DNA from: an uncultured Lachnospiraceae bacterium
GTDB lineage: Bacteria > Bacillota > Clostridia > Lachnospirales > Lachnospiraceae
Length of the DNA stretch: 12,748 nt
NCBI GenBank assembly: GCA_937920345.1
Contig: CALGVA010000010.1
Coordinates: 1-12,748 of the forward strand
Direction: 5' to 3'
Below, in pieces: positions 12,459 to 12,748 of the stretch; position 1 is the first letter of the stretch; each line of letters starts with the position of its first letter. The translations under genes and the position numbers were made by a program. The notes below the pieces were generated by a model. It searched no databases, was not told the DNA's origin, and worked only from the letters and a program-made list of their open reading frames with translations.

Positions 12459-12748
12459 GTCCTGCTTCCTCCTCTGCTAGGTCAATATGTACCCTTGCAA
12501 GCTCCGCCGCCGCCCTGTATACCAGCGCATGTTTGTTATCACCGTGCGTTTCTGATACTTTGGCAAGAAACGTATCAATATTTCCAAGGTAACAGCCGCA
12601 TTTTACTGATATTTCCCTGTCTATATTTCTAAAAAATGTAGTAAATGCGTTCCTTCTTCCGCATGGACCGATCACGAGTAGGTGGGATGCTCTGCATACC
12701 TGCGCGTTATCGCATACCCGCGCGTCACCGGATACCTGCGCGTCACCG
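12451..12748 (-). CDS. Hexapeptide-repeat (left-handed beta-helix type) phage protein, 5' end cut by window
   Basis: The frame is open from the stop at 12451 to the right edge, so the start is outside. The visible N-terminal part is three six-residue repeats, GDAQVS, GDARVC and DNAQVC, which fit the hexapeptide rule of left-handed beta-helices. A conserved-looking domain follows, opening with RASHLLVIGPCGRRNAF, then FFRN, VKCGCYLGNIDTFLAKV and THGDNKHALVYRAAAELA, and ends at GHA. A GTG at 12675 could be taken as a start (74 aa), but it has no ribosome site and would discard the repeats, so I prefer the longer partial form. Repeat-bearing proteins of this kind occur in clostridial phages and conjugative elements; their role is unknown. 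It is the first visible gene of the operon. Its 3' end overlaps the 63-aa gene. Confidence 0.8.
   Translation of the reverse strand, partial: GDAQVSGDARVCDNAQVCRASHLLVIGPCGRRNAFTTFFRNIDREISVKCGCYLGNIDTFLAKVSETHGDNKHALVYRAAAELARVHIDLAEEEAGHA
12694..12747. repeat. Three 18-bp tandem units encoding hexapeptide repeats
   Basis: The units are GCATACCTGCGCGTTATC, GCATACCCGCGCGTCACC and GGATACCTGCGCGTCACC, directly adjacent, and they continue off the right edge. On the minus strand each codes for one six-residue turn such as GDAQVS. Period 18 and coding sense explain them; they are not CRISPR repeats. Confidence 0.88.

Noticed and set aside
12694..12748. Short repeats at the right edge as a possible CRISPR array or iteron origin
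   Set aside because: Period is 18 bases with no spacers, and each unit codes for one hexapeptide turn in an open frame, so coding repetition explains them.

Overview
This window looks like the DNA replication and nucleotide-metabolism region of a tailed phage or prophage of a low-to-mid GC Gram-positive host, most likely a gut clostridium of the Lachnospiraceae type. That reading rests on recognisable protein families, strong AGGAGG-type ribosome sites, use of ATG, GTG and TTG starts, and very tight packing. No integrase, capsid or packaging gene lies in the window, so free phage and prophage cannot be told apart.

All seventeen genes I support are on the minus strand and read from the right edge to the left. 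Most neighbours overlap or are 1 to 20 bases apart, and the largest gap is 64 bases, so this is very probably one polycistronic early transcript. Its promoter is beyond the right edge. It ends at a hairpin terminator at 86-114, just after the last stop codon.

In order of transcription: (1) A head of small genes at 12748-11846: a 5'-truncated protein with hexapeptide (left-handed beta-helix type) repeats, an unrecognised 63-aa protein, a 33-aa zinc-ribbon protein and a 112-aa protein with a charged linker. (2) The replication core at 11844-5408: a Cas4/AddB-like nuclease (DUF2800), a DUF2815 putative ssDNA-binding protein with an acidic tail, a family A DNA polymerase with a 3'-5' exonuclease domain, a primase-helicase of the VapE type with an N-terminal prim-pol-like domain, and a VRR-NUC nuclease. 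(3) A small XRE-type regulator, then a SNF2-type helicase. (4) A modification and metabolism tail at 3828-117: a small zinc protein, a large cysteine-rich protein with a ParB-like N-terminus, a DNA methyltransferase, two small phage proteins, flavin-dependent thymidylate synthase ThyX and a DUF3310 protein.

Together these genes could prime, unwind and copy phage DNA, process ends and branches, coat single strands, make dTMP and methylate the product. Most families are known from phages. The less explained parts are the twin 14-bp palindromes inside the cysteine-rich gene, the hexapeptide-repeat protein at the start of the operon, the regulator embedded between nuclease and helicase, and several very small genes that are easily missed.
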